The notes under the pieces: model-generated
Seen by the model: the letters and a program-made list of their open reading frames with translations, nothing else
What the model was told of the DNA's origin: nothing
The model's database searches: none
Shown: positions 1 through 9,100 of the stretch, in pieces
Layout: every line of letters begins with the position of its first letter
How positions within the stretch are numbered: position 1 is the first letter of the stretch
Source: an uncultured Ignavibacteriota bacterium
Lineage (GTDB): Bacteria; Bacteroidota; Ignavibacteria; Tepidaquicellales; Tepidaquicellaceae
DNA: 12,886 nucleotides
Direction of reading: 5' to 3'
Assembly (NCBI GenBank): GCA_937915485.1
Contig: CALGII010000065.1
Location: 1 to 12,886 of the forward strand
Program-made: the position numbers and the translations under genes

Positions 1-1517
1 TCTATCGAATATCTGTGCTTCGTCAGTTGAATCCCGACCATTCCCGAAAGTTTTTTCTCAATATTCGTGAACTCATTTATGTAAACCGAATACGTATTCT
101 TCTTCCCGTTGTAAAAATAATATCTGAAATTATCGGGAGTTCCCGGAGGAAGCGCGTCCGCCTGTATGATTTCACCCGAATGTTCGGAATTATGATGCCT
201 GAATTCTCCTCCGATTACAAGATTTCCGATATCGTTAAAATGCTTGTAATGAATTCTGGGATACCAGCCGAAATCGTTACCGTCCGTTACTGACTTGGCT
301 TTAATGTCGCTTTGAATGACCCTGTAACCCTTGTCTGTTTCGTATGTTATCCTGCCCGCCCAGTCTCTTAAATAGCAATTCGGCTTGTATGACACGGTAT
401 CCTGAGAATAAAAATATTTCAGTCTGAAATCGGAAAAATCAAATCCTCTGCTTGTAAGGTAGTATTGAACGTAATTTCCGTCCCGTCTGATATAATTAAA
501 TGTATTTGAGATGAATACGTTTTTCGATGCCTGAAGATTAAACATCAATTCGAAATGAGGCTGGAAATATTCATCCGTTTCATCGGGATTCGCGAGAGGA
601 TTGTATCTTCTGTCAAAATACTTATCGCCCGTTATTTTTCCCGCAAGATAATACTTCGAAATCCCGTAATAAGTCAGGTGATTCCTGACAGGGGAGCCGT
701 AAGCGTTCAGTTTAATGACCGAATTTTTTCCGAGCAGTTTTCCCGCGCTGAAGAAATACGACCATTGGTCCGCCCAGGACTGATTCCTGTATCCGTCAGT
801 AGTGGTTCTCGACAATTTTCCGTAAACTCCGAAACCGCTCTTCGTGAGTCCTGATGAGTACTCCAGCGCGTATCTCCTTGAATTATACGCGCCATAACCC
901 CCGCTCAGGCTGAGAAACCTATTTTTGAAATAATCTATTGTCTGAAGGTTTATTACGCCGCCGATTTCGGAAGAGCCGTATAGCGCCGTGCTCATTCCTC
1001 TCTGCACCTGAATGTTCTCGAGCGATGAGGTTATGTCGGATAGTTCGTTCCAATAAACCTGATGCTCCTCCGCGTCGTTTTGCGGTATGCCGTTTATCAT
1101 TATGGATATTCTTCTCTGGTCAAATCCCCTTATCGTAAAATAAGAATACCCGATTAGCGAACCGGACTCCGAATACGCGTTGATGCTCGTACTGCCGTTT
1201 AAAAATACGGGAAGACTCTGCATCACGTATCTCTTCCTGATAACATCCCGCTTTACTGTCTCGAGAGTTAACGGAATCACCTTAACCAATCCTCTGAACT
1301 CGTCAACTTCGATTAATGGAGTCTTGTACTGTGTGGTGTCCGTTTCCTGCGAATGTACTATTGCGGAGTGAAGCGTGAGCAGGAAAATTAAAACTAATAA
1401 AGCGGGTTTCAGCGGAAAGCAGAATATCCTGTCAAATATAATAAATTCGCTGAAACCTTTGAATCTTATACTTTCTTTCGCGGATGCGGATTCTGTCTTA
1501 CTGTGATTCACCCCCAT
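1..1517 (-). CDS. TonB-dependent outer-membrane receptor, N-terminal part (runs off left edge)
   Basis: Translating the minus strand from an ATG at 1517-1515 gives an open frame of about 505 codons that is still open at position 1. The first 33 residues are polar, followed by a hydrophobic stretch at about residues 38-53 ending VHSQ, which looks like a signal peptide with an unusually long n-region. No later ATG precedes that stretch, and an in-frame TAA lies a short way upstream of the chosen start. Residues about 80-193 read as the receptor plug: TIRGFDQRRISIMINGIP, then NDAEEHQVYW, then IQVQRGMSTALYGSSEIGGV. The rest is aromatic-rich alternating beta sequence typical of the barrel. These receptors import siderophores, vitamins or other ligands across the outer membrane using TonB energy; the substrate cannot be read here. 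There is no N-terminal carboxypeptidase-like (SusC-type) domain. The C-terminal barrel is outside the window. Confidence 0.9.
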   Translation of the reverse strand, partial: MGVNHSKTESASAKESIRFKGFSEFIIFDRIFCFPLKPALLVLIFLLTLHSAIVHSQETDTTQYKTPLIEVDEFRGLVKVIPLTLETVKRDVIRKRYVMQSLPVFLNGSTSINAYSESGSLIGYSYFTIRGFDQRRISIMINGIPQNDAEEHQVYWNELSDITSSLENIQVQRGMSTALYGSSEIGGVINLQTIDYFKNRFLSLSGGYGAYNSRRYALEYSSGLTKSGFGVYGKLSRTTTDGYRNQSWADQWSYFFSAGKLLGKNSVIKLNAYGSPVRNHLTYYGISKYYLAGKITGDKYFDRRYNPLANPDETDEYFQPHFELMFNLQASKNVFISNTFNYIRRDGNYVQYYLTSRGFDFSDFRLKYFYSQDTVSYKPNCYLRDWAGRITYETDKGYRVIQSDIKAKSVTDGNDFGWYPRIHYKHFNDIGNLVIGGEFRHHNSEHSGEIIQADALPPGTPDNFRYYFYNGKKNTYSVYINEFTNIEKKLSGMVGIQLTKHRYSI

Positions 1518-1522
1518 AAGGA

Positions 1523-1558
1523 AATGTTCATTTAATTTATACTTAAATGCCGAACATT
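1523..1558 (-). promoter_or_regulatory. Hairpin in the leader of the TonB-dependent receptor
   Basis: AATGTTCATTTAA (1523-1535) pairs with TTAAAT (1543-1548) and GAACATT (1552-1558), giving 13 base pairs with a three-base bulge (1549-1551) and a seven-base loop. On the receptor mRNA the structure ends five bases before the ATG, where a ribosome would bind, and no clear Shine-Dalgarno sequence sits between. It could control translation or transcript stability. It could also be a binding site for a dimeric regulator, or chance in A+T-rich DNA. Confidence 0.4.
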
Positions 1559-1750
1559 ATTTTCGTATATCGAAACTTATTCCCGGGAAAAGAAAATTCA
1601 TATGTAAAACCTAACAATTAATTAACTTAAAATCAACATTTATTCTTCGGTGGTTAATCCCGATGTATTGCATTATTAATTCAGTTCGGATTTGTTTGAA
1701 ATATCAAGCAGGTATTTTAATCGCCTGAATAATTGTATACTTATTATAGG

Positions 1751-1780
1751 TTGACAAACAATAATTAAATTAAGTATTTT
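1751..1780 (+). promoter_or_regulatory. Possible promoter for the Omp28-like gene
   Basis: A perfect TTGACA at 1751-1756 is followed 18 bases later by TATTTT (1775-1780), about 50 bases before the ATG at 1831. This fits a generic housekeeping promoter. The -10 match is only partial, and Bacteroidota often use a different consensus (TTTG / TAnnTTTG), which I did not find here in clean form. Confidence 0.3.
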
Positions 1781-1830
1781 TAAAAAGATATTTTCCTCTA
1801 CCCAAATTTTAAAATTAAATATCATTTGCT

Positions 1831-2886
1831 ATGAAAAAATTAATTTTAATACTTTTTGCGGTATTCCTTTTCTCCGGTGTTTCATATTCTCAAAATACAA
1901 ACAGGATATTGTTTGAAGGCTGTACAGGCGCTTGGTGCGGGTATTGCCCGTGCGGTCATGCCATACTCGAAGGTCTGTTAACCGCTAATCCATCAATGCT
2001 TGTACTTGAATATCACGGAGGCGGAACTGACCCCTGGACTGTCTTCAACGGAAGCAATATCATAAGTCTTTTGGGCTATACTGCATATCCGAGAGCCTGT
2101 TTCGGCAGACGGGAGGGTAATCTTAACAGGGCTTATTGGCAGGGTGCCGTGAATAATCAGGTGAACCTTGTTCCTCCGATTAATCTTTCGTTTACCTATA
2201 ATTACGTTCCCGCAACAAGGCAATTAACGGTCAATGTAACAGCCACAGCGCTTCGCAATATTGATACACTGACTATAATAAACTGCGCTTTAACGGAGAG
2301 CAACCTGATTTCATATCAGAACTGTTATTCTTCCTGCGTCCCCGGGTCTCCCGTACAGAATTATGTCCATAAGTTTGTCGTTAGAACCCTTCTCAAAGGC
2401 GCTATCGGGGATACTCTTTCGACCGGAACCTGGGCAAGCGGAACCGTGAAAAATAAAACTTTCACGACAACACTTGACGCGGGCTGGAATGCTAACAACA
2501 TTGAAATCGGAACGTTCGTTTTCTTCGGAACTCCGGGCGGTGTCTTGAATTCTCAATGTTTTGTGCTTCAAACCGCGAAGAGCGGAATTGTAACAAGCGT
2601 AAAACATAACGGAGAAGTCGCCGAAGGCTTTAATTTGCTTCAAAATTATCCGAATCCTTTTAATCCTACTACGAACATAAAATTCACGATTCCCAAAGAT
2701 GAATTTACAACATTGAAAGTTTACGATTTGCTTGGCAATGAGGTCAGAACATTATGCAATTGCTTGCTGAAAGCGGGTGCGTATAACGCCGGATTCGAAG
2801 GCAGCGGTTTATCAAGCGGGATTTATTTTTACAAACTTACATCAGGAAGTTTAACCGAAACAAAGAAAATGATGCTCGTTAAGTAA
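1831..2886 (+). CDS. Omp28-like secreted thioredoxin-fold protein with T9SS sorting domain
   Basis: This is a 351-residue secreted protein. Residues 1-20 are a signal peptide (MKKLILILFAVFLFSGVSYS). Just after it comes EGCTGAWCGYCPCGH, with the CGYC pair at C36/C39 and further cysteines at C31 and C41. This is the thioredoxin-like active-site motif seen in the Omp28-related family of Bacteroidota, and AYPRACF (around residue 87) fits the cis-proline loop. A beta-rich middle domain (about 110-255) follows, with additional cysteines. Residues 265-351 form a type A T9SS C-terminal sorting domain (QNYPNPFNP, LSSGIYFYK, KKMMLVK), so the protein should cross the outer membrane and be released or anchored at the surface. 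A redox role is suggested by CxxC but unproven; Omp28 itself was described as an outer-membrane protein of unclear function. There is no evident Shine-Dalgarno site, as is usual in this group. Confidence 0.85.
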   Translation: MKKLILILFAVFLFSGVSYSQNTNRILFEGCTGAWCGYCPCGHAILEGLLTANPSMLVLEYHGGGTDPWTVFNGSNIISLLGYTAYPRACFGRREGNLNRAYWQGAVNNQVNLVPPINLSFTYNYVPATRQLTVNVTATALRNIDTLTIINCALTESNLISYQNCYSSCVPGSPVQNYVHKFVVRTLLKGAIGDTLSTGTWASGTVKNKTFTTTLDAGWNANNIEIGTFVFFGTPGGVLNSQCFVLQTAKSGIVTSVKHNGEVAEGFNLLQNYPNPFNPTTNIKFTIPKDEFTTLKVYDLLGNEVRTLCNCLLKAGAYNAGFEGSGLSSGIYFYKLTSGSLTETKKMMLVK

Positions 2887-2897
2887 TTATCTATTTC

Positions 2898-2930
2898 AAA
2901 AGACTCTGCCAACATCCGGCAGAGTCTTTT
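2898..2930. terminator. Bidirectional intrinsic terminator between convergent genes
   Basis: AAAAGACTCTGCC (2898-2910) is perfectly complementary to GGCAGAGTCTTTT (2918-2930) with a seven-base loop: a 13-bp stem that ends in T-runs on both strands. It lies 12 bases after the Omp28-like stop and also downstream of the minus-strand DoxX gene, so it can end transcription from both sides. The remaining 91 bases before the DoxX stop show nothing else. Confidence 0.9.
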
Positions 2931-3021
2931 ATTGATACTTGCCGTACCGTATTCTGTTGATTTGCTTTAGTAGTGGCACACTCATTTCAGTTTTACGCTT
3001 CGCTCATGACCCGTTTATTTT

Positions 3022-3474
3022 TCAATCCTTTTTCTTTCTCGTCCGTATTCCGAATATTAACCTGTCAATTGATAGTTTCCCGGGACCAATCATTATTAGC
3101 ATTACGGCGAATCCGAGAAATACAAGTGCGAGTTCGTAAGAAGGACCGCCCGTCATGCTAACGAACGGATCTTTTCTCACGATCAAGTGTAAATACGTCG
3201 CTGTTGACATTGTTACGCCGATACCGAAATTCGCGAGGCGATTTAAAAATCCCAATATCATTGCCGCGCCGCCGCAGAACTCGGAAATCGCGGCGAGTGC
3301 CTGAAAGAATGGAGAAATTGGCATAGGTCCGCCTTCGGGAAGCCAGCCTGCCGGATTTTGAATTTTACTCCATCCGTGAAACATGAATGCAGCGCCGATT
3401 ATCACCCTCATCATAAGCAGGGAAACTGATACCTGAGCGCTTTGCTCCTGAACAGAAAAAATCTTTTTTATCAT
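3022..3474 (-). CDS. DoxX family integral membrane protein
   Basis: This 150-residue protein is of typical length for small DoxX proteins. Four hydrophobic segments are visible at about residues 15-36, 53-77, 80-100 and 112-130. The first carries the family pattern RVIIGAAFMFHGWSKI (arginine, glycine, then HGWxK), and the tail is basic (RTRKKKD), as expected on the cytoplasmic side. DoxX proteins are inner-membrane proteins linked in different species to quinone or thiol redox processes or stress resistance; no specific role can be assigned. It begins 16 bases after the stop of the carbonic anhydrase gene on the same strand, so the two are probably co-transcribed. No good Shine-Dalgarno sequence precedes its ATG. 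Confidence 0.85.
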   Translation of the reverse strand: MIKKIFSVQEQSAQVSVSLLMMRVIIGAAFMFHGWSKIQNPAGWLPEGGPMPISPFFQALAAISEFCGGAAMILGFLNRLANFGIGVTMSTATYLHLIVRKDPFVSMTGGPSYELALVFLGFAVMLIMIGPGKLSIDRLIFGIRTRKKKD

Positions 3475-3490
3475 ATTTTGTGTGATAAAT

Positions 3491-4036
3491 TTATTTATGC
3501 TCCTTTATTTGATAAAGCCTGTTGTCTTCCACGCGATACAAAAGCGGGGCGACCATCACGCCCCTGTATTGTTCGCGAAGACGTATCGTTTCGCTCTTTA
3601 TGAAATCTATCTCGCTTCCTATCTCGAACTTCGGCGCGTTGTTTTCAAAGTGCTCCCTTGCTTTAATGACATCCCATCCTGCGTTCTTCACAAGTCCGTC
3701 TATAAATTCATTCTTTCTTGATTCAAGATTCACCATACCGCAGTTCGTGTGCCCTATCAACGCTATGTGTCTGACACCGCCTATTGCTATGGCGTATGAA
3801 ACTTTGAATTCGCTGTAACGCAGATTTGCTCCACCCGCCCTGATTATGAATGCGAAATTATCGGGTATGTGAAGGTGTTTTCTGTTGTCCATGCACATTC
3901 CTATAAGTATTTCCGCCTTACCATAATTCCCGAATGGTCTTCCCAGATTATGATATTCAAGCAAATCTCCTATGGGCGTGTTCCTGTAATTTTCACTTAT
4001 ATCCGAGGCTTTGCCGATGCTTAATATTTCACTCAT
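3491..4036 (-). CDS. Beta-class carbonic anhydrase
   Basis: This 181-residue protein shows the beta-carbonic anhydrase signature. C48-x-D50-x-R52 (in GMCMDNRK) supplies one zinc cysteine and the Asp-Arg dyad, and H96-x-x-C99 (in IGHTNCGM) supplies the other two ligands. RAGGANLRYSEFKVSYAIA between them fits the RNAGG helix region of the family, and the C-terminal RLREQY...GVMVAPLLYRVEDNRLY fits the final strand. The enzyme interconverts CO2 and bicarbonate in the cytoplasm, supplying bicarbonate for carboxylations and pH balance. The family usually has D-S-R and HTDCG; here the residues are D-N-R and HTNCG, so it belongs to a divergent subgroup. It is probably the first gene of an operon with the DoxX gene. 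No signal peptide is seen. Confidence 0.9.
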   Translation of the reverse strand: MSEILSIGKASDISENYRNTPIGDLLEYHNLGRPFGNYGKAEILIGMCMDNRKHLHIPDNFAFIIRAGGANLRYSEFKVSYAIAIGGVRHIALIGHTNCGMVNLESRKNEFIDGLVKNAGWDVIKAREHFENNAPKFEIGSEIDFIKSETIRLREQYRGVMVAPLLYRVEDNRLYQIKEHK

Positions 4037-4157
4037 ATAATCTCTGTTTAAAAACTTTAACTTTATGCGGCAAGTATTTAGTTCCGCTTATCGTTAAAGT
4101 AAATAAATTAATAATTTAAGATACTATCGCAAACAAAAATAAATCTCTTAATTTGAT

Positions 4158-4187
4158 TTGCAAAACGATAAATATTGATTATATTAT
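4158..4187 (+). promoter_or_regulatory. Possible promoter for the 599-residue secreted protein gene
   Basis: TTGCAA (4158-4163) is followed by TATATT (4180-4185) or TATTAT (4182-4187) at 16- or 18-base spacing, about 40 bases before the ATG at 4225. The region is so A+T-rich that such matches are expected by chance. It lies in the 188-base gap divergent to the carbonic anhydrase gene. Confidence 0.25.
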
Positions 4188-4224
4188 GATTATATTTCAA
4201 TAAATTAATTTTAAAGGGGTCAAT

Positions 4225-6024
4225 ATGAAAAAAACTATTTTATTGTTTGTCTTATTAATTTTAACCGCCGGATTTGTTTATTCTCAGACTTTGGAGCAAA
4301 TAAGGGAAGAAGCAAATCCGACCGGTTATTATATCGATAATTCCGATTACGCGAAACTATGGGAACAGGTTGTTCGGGCGAAGAATTCGGGTAACATTGA
4401 GTTGTACAATTCACTGAGCGCCAGAATCAATTCCGAGTTCCCCGAAAAATTCAAATCGGAAAATGCCGGATTTAATTCTCCTTTGCAGGGAGTATCTTCC
4501 GATAACCGTCCTCCCTTCAATAACTACAGTCCTGACTGGGGAGCAGGGGATATTAAAATATCCGCGGGTTCAATTTCCACGGGAACGCCCGGAAATCCGA
4601 GATCAAATTTCAGAACAATCAGGCTACAAACTGACTCGACCGGAGTGCTGTTCGCGGGATTCATGAACGGCACGAGAGATACACTGAATTTCTTCCGTTC
4701 GACGAACAACGGGGCGAACTGGACGCGAATTACCTTTTACTATCTTACGGGTGGTTTTAAATTCCATTCTTTCGATATGTTCGTCACTGATTCCCTTAGT
4801 ACGTCCAGAATCGGATGCGCCGCTTCGGTTACGCCGTCGAGTGCAAGTTATGCCGGTGATTTATACTGGATTTCTTTCAAGGCGGACGGTACGGGCGGAC
4901 GCTCGGCAATTATTAAATCAAAAGTTGACGGCAAAGGATATGTCGGTCCGGCAATAGTATCGGACGGTTACACGTACGCCGCAAGCACGACATACTGGTA
5001 TGTCGCTTATCAGCAAATAGATACTACTACAGGCGTTACAAATCTCGCATTGCTTAATATGTCAACCAACTGGGGCTATTCCTGGGTTGTGGACACTGCG
5101 AGAGGAACTTACAACGATTACGAACTCGACGTTGAATACAGCCACTTTCCGGGCGTGGACACCATTTATGTCAACCTTACTAATAACCTAACAGCCGCGA
5201 ATGAAAATATGAGATTGAGATATGTCGGTCTTAGCGGAATCGGAACGGGAACTTCCTGGAAGCAGTTCAACACGGGCGCGACCAGCGATCCGGAATACTG
5301 CGGAATTCTCGCTGTTAATAGACAGACGAATGAGATGGGCGTTTCTTACACTAAAAGTACTGCGTCGGTAGAAAATATTTATTACGCTTATGTTCTCAAT
5401 GGAATTTCTCCTTGGGTCACAGATGTCGCTCTGACATCCGCATCCGTAAACGAAAATCTTTCCGCGCTGCATTGCTCCGAAGGTCAGGGCGCGTTCAGAA
5501 TTGCGTATCACGTTTCAGGCGGCTCATACGATACAATAGTTTATAAGAGCACGTTTTCGTTAGGCTCGGGATTCTCGGGTCATCAGGTCGTAAACGTTAC
5601 GAATAGTTCCGCTTCCGGCATTAAACCGGATGTGGCGGGATTCAGGACAGGCGCGAGTTCATTCGCGGGAGGCGTTATGTTTGCCGGTTCGACAAGCAAT
5701 CTCTGGTTTGACGCGTCAAACCTGACGCCGACGGACATTAAACACGAAAATACAATAGCGGAAAATTACGAACTCCGTCAGAATTTTCCGAATCCGTTTA
5801 ATCCTGTAACGACTATCAGATTTTCACTTCCGAAAAATGAGTTCGTTTCTATAAGAGTTTATGATATCACGGGAAGGGAAGCTGCCGTGCTGGTTAATTC
5901 TCAACTTAACGCGGGTTCGCATACCGTAAGTTTCGACGCGAAAAACCTCTCGTCAGGAATTTATTTCTACAAAATGATTTCAGGAAATTATTCCGAGATC
6001 AGGAAAATGATGCTTATTAAGTAA
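4225..6024 (+). CDS. Secreted beta-propeller-like protein with T9SS sorting domain
   Basis: This is a 599-residue secreted protein of unknown function. Residues 1-20 are a signal peptide (ending VYSQ). Residues 21-75 are helical and charged. From about 115 to 500 the sequence is beta-rich, with two Asp-box-like motifs, STNNGANW (159-166) and STNWGYSW (280-287), both with Asn in place of Asp. Such motifs mark turns in sialidase/BNR-type beta-propellers, so a propeller fold is inferred. I see no sialidase catalytic set, so enzyme activity should not be assumed. Residues 513-599 are a type A T9SS C-terminal sorting domain (QNFPNPFNP, LSSGIYFYK, RKMMLIK) closely like that of the Omp28-like protein. 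The start is supported by AAAGGGG (4213-4219) five bases before the ATG, one of the clearest ribosome-binding sites in the window. It appears to be a single-gene transcript closed by a strong terminator. Confidence 0.85.
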   Translation: MKKTILLFVLLILTAGFVYSQTLEQIREEANPTGYYIDNSDYAKLWEQVVRAKNSGNIELYNSLSARINSEFPEKFKSENAGFNSPLQGVSSDNRPPFNNYSPDWGAGDIKISAGSISTGTPGNPRSNFRTIRLQTDSTGVLFAGFMNGTRDTLNFFRSTNNGANWTRITFYYLTGGFKFHSFDMFVTDSLSTSRIGCAASVTPSSASYAGDLYWISFKADGTGGRSAIIKSKVDGKGYVGPAIVSDGYTYAASTTYWYVAYQQIDTTTGVTNLALLNMSTNWGYSWVVDTARGTYNDYELDVEYSHFPGVDTIYVNLTNNLTAANENMRLRYVGLSGIGTGTSWKQFNTGATSDPEYCGILAVNRQTNEMGVSYTKSTASVENIYYAYVLNGISPWVTDVALTSASVNENLSALHCSEGQGAFRIAYHVSGGSYDTIVYKSTFSLGSGFSGHQVVNVTNSSASGIKPDVAGFRTGASSFAGGVMFAGSTSNLWFDASNLTPTDIKHENTIAENYELRQNFPNPFNPVTTIRFSLPKNEFVSIRVYDITGREAAVLVNSQLNAGSHTVSFDAKNLSSGIYFYKMISGNYSEIRKMMLIK

Positions 6025-6042
6025 AAAAACTTTTTCTTTTCG

Positions 6043-6077
6043 GAATCCCCCGCGCATTCGTGCGGGGGATTCTTTTT
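6043..6077 (+). terminator. Intrinsic terminator after the secreted propeller-like gene
   Basis: GAATCCCCCGC (6043-6053) pairs perfectly with GCGGGGGATTC (6062-6072). The stem is extended inward by a G-T and a C-G pair, leaving a four-base loop, and a run of five T follows (6073-6077). This is a strong classical terminator, 18 bases past the stop codon. Confidence 0.9.
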
Positions 6078-6180
6078 ACAGGCATAATTGTAACACATCT
6101 CTCATCGGCAGATATATCCGCAATAATGTGTAGAATACTTTTTTCTGTTTCGCTATTATGATGTAAATTCAACCTCAATC

Positions 6181-9100
6181 ATGAAACGCGCAATCACAAA
6201 TTCACGTAGTGACAAACCCACAAAGAAAAGTACTTCTAAAATAGGCGTTATGACATCTGAACGCACAAAGACTTTTAAACACCCTTCTTTAAAAGACACC
6301 TTCAGAAATAGTTACGGCATTGATTTTCGTTCACAGCCCGAATCACACGGTGGTTTTACGTGGACTACAGATAAAACAGGATTTTACATAAAAATAAGCC
6401 CGGAAATTCGAAAAATTCTGGGGTACGGAACGAAAGAAGTTTTAGGTAAAAGAGCCGCTGATATATTTGCGTGTAAAAAAAACCGCGTGTCTAAAAACAG
6501 TTTTCCCGGTCTGCTCAAAACCCGGAATCCGTTTTTAAAAGTTGAAAGCATTTGCCGCAAGAAAAACGGAAAAATCGTTTATCTGGAAAACAGCGGAACT
6601 CCCGTTTATGACGTCAATGGCAGATTCGCAGGATATATCGGATATAGCCGCGACATAACGAAAATGAAAATGTCGGAGGAACAGTCAATAATCAAGAGTT
6701 ATGCGGTAAACTCATCGTTGATAGGTGTCGGACTCGCTGATTTGGAAGGATTCATAACATACGCAAACGATGCGCTCATTAAAATAATCGGATTTCAAAG
6801 CAGAAAAAATCTGATCGGAATACATTTCTCGAAAATCGCAGGTCAGAATGATTATAAAAAAATCATGTCTGATTTGAAACGTAAAGGATGTTTCAGCGGA
6901 GAAAGATGCGTACAGCGTGAAGGCGGCAGGAGTGCCTGTATTACTGTTAGAGTCAATTTTGTTAAATCTCAGAACGGCAAACCTATTTGCTTGATGGCTT
7001 CCTTCGAAGACATTACAATCAGAAAGAATTCCGAGATGGCGTTAAGGGATTCCGAGGAAAAGTACAGAAAATTATTTGAAACTATGACTCAGGGGCTTGT
7101 CTATTTTGACAGCAAAGGGAAAATAATTGCGGCAAACCCCTCCGCGGAAAAAATTCTGGGAATTCCAATCAAAGGAATAATAGGGAAACCTTTGAAAGAA
7201 CTTAAAATCAAATTTTTAAAGGAAGACGGAACGGAAATAAAATACAGGAATAATCCCATCGTTACAGCCATAGAAACCGGTAAGAAGTCGAAGTCTGTCT
7301 TGGGATTGCAAAATACGAATACTAATAAAACAATTTGGGTTTACGCCGCCGTTGTTCCGCATTCTGGAACCGGGGATATCAAACCATTTCAGGTTTTTAT
7401 TACATTTCAGGACATTTCTGCCGAAATTGAAAACAAAAGACTTCAGCAAAAACTCAATGAACGTACGAAAAATTACGCAATAAAACTGGAAGAGGAGGTT
7501 AAAGCCCGCACGAAAGAAATTGAAACCCTTTACAGTTTCAACGACGCTATTATAGATAACGCGGGTATCGGAATAATTTCTGCAGCAATCGACGGCACGA
7601 TCATGACGTATAATCCCGCCGCGGAGGCGATGCTTGGTTACAAGCCGGATGAAATAATCAGCAAACTCTCAATAATGAAACTTCTCGATGAGAACGAAAT
7701 TAGGGCAGGGCTTTCCAGATATGTGAACCTTAAGAAAAAAGAAAAGATAACATTCAATTATCTGATGCGGATTGTTTTTGAAAAAATTCAGGGAGCATTC
7801 GAGTGGAATCTGAAGAGAAAAGACGGAACTCTCTTTCCCGTCGTGCTGTCTCTTAAACAACTTAAAGGCGTATGCGGTGAGAATTTCGGTTACGTGGGCG
7901 TTGCAGTCGATATTTCAAAACGGAAACAAATGGAAGAAGCGCTTAAAAAAAGCGAGGCCGAAAACCGGGCGATAGTAAAATCCGTACCGGATTTTTTATT
8001 CAGGATGAATAAGGACGGTACGATTCTCGACTATTACTCTGATGATAATAGCGCTTTATATGTGCCTCCGTCAATGTTTCTCGGCAAAAAGATACACGAT
8101 GTATTGCCTTCAAGTCTTTCTGACACCGCCATGGATGTGATGCGAAAATCTCTTAAATCATCCAGGGCAATTTCCTTTGAATACGAACTTCCGGTGAATA
8201 ATGTCGTCAGGTATTTCGAGAACCGAATTACGGCAATATCGGACAGCGAAGTTCTTTCTATCATAAGAGATATTACCGACAGAAAAAAAACGGAAAACGC
8301 CCTGATGGAATCGGAAAAAAAGTACCGCAGACTTCACGAAAGCATGATAGACGGTTATGTCCGGATTGACCTGAACGGAAATATACTCGAAAGCAATGAA
8401 TCGTATCAGAGACTTACTGGTTATTCGGAAAAAGAACTCAATACTATGTCTATCTGGGATATTACTCCCCGCAAATGGCATGACGATGAGAGGAGACTGA
8501 TCGAAGAACAGGTCTTGAAACGCGGCTATTCGGATGTTTACGAAAAAGAATACAGAAGAAAGAACGGTTCGCTATGCAACGTGGAAATTCACGCTTTCGT
8601 ATTGAAAAATGATTCCGGAGATAAGGAAGGTTCCTGGGCAATCGTCAGAGATATCACTATGAGAAAAAAGGCGGAAGAAGCCCTGCTTCTGCAAAGCGCC
8701 GCATTCGAGTCTTTCATTTATCCCGTGGTAATTACAGACGCTGACGCAGTAATTCAGTGGGTCAACCCCGCATTCACGGGCATGACAGGTTATTCCAAAT
8801 ATGAAGCAGTCGGTAAAAAAACAAGTATCCTGAAATCAGGAAAACATTCGAAAGAATTTTATAAGGATATGTGGGACACTGTCCTTTCCGGTCATGTATG
8901 GTTCGGAGAATTGATAAATCGGAGGAAAGACGGTACCCTGTATTACGAAAACGATACAATAACACCCGTATTTGATTATGAAGGAAAGATTGTAAACTTC
9001 ATCGCGATTAAAACCGATATTACAGAACGAAGAAAAATGGAAAGCGACCTTAAAGAGAGCGATGAAAGATGGCAGTTCGCTCTCGAAGGCTCGGGGGACG

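Larger units (their letters stand above)
1518..1830. other. Divergent intergenic region between receptor and Omp28-like gene
   Basis: This 313-base A+T-rich stretch separates two genes that are transcribed away from each other, so it should hold both promoters. Visible structure is a hairpin just upstream of the receptor start (1523-1558), a short interrupted palindrome TTTCG-TATAT-CGAAA at 1561-1575 that could be an operator, and a TTGACA box at 1751-1756. I see no convincing small gene or RNA gene in it. The function of the palindrome is inference. Confidence 0.6.

Noticed and set aside
1..1371. Several plus-strand open frames of 60-100 codons in the first 1.4 kb
   Set aside because: They lie opposite the continuous TonB-dependent receptor frame and have no recognisable content.
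4225..6024. Calling the secreted propeller-like protein a sialidase
   Set aside because: Asp-box-like motifs mark a fold, not activity, and no arginine triad or nucleophile arrangement can be recognised.
7441..7530. Possible division of the large kinase into two proteins at the coiled coil
   Set aside because: The frame is continuous, and PAS domains continue on both sides with no stop, start signal or frameshift.
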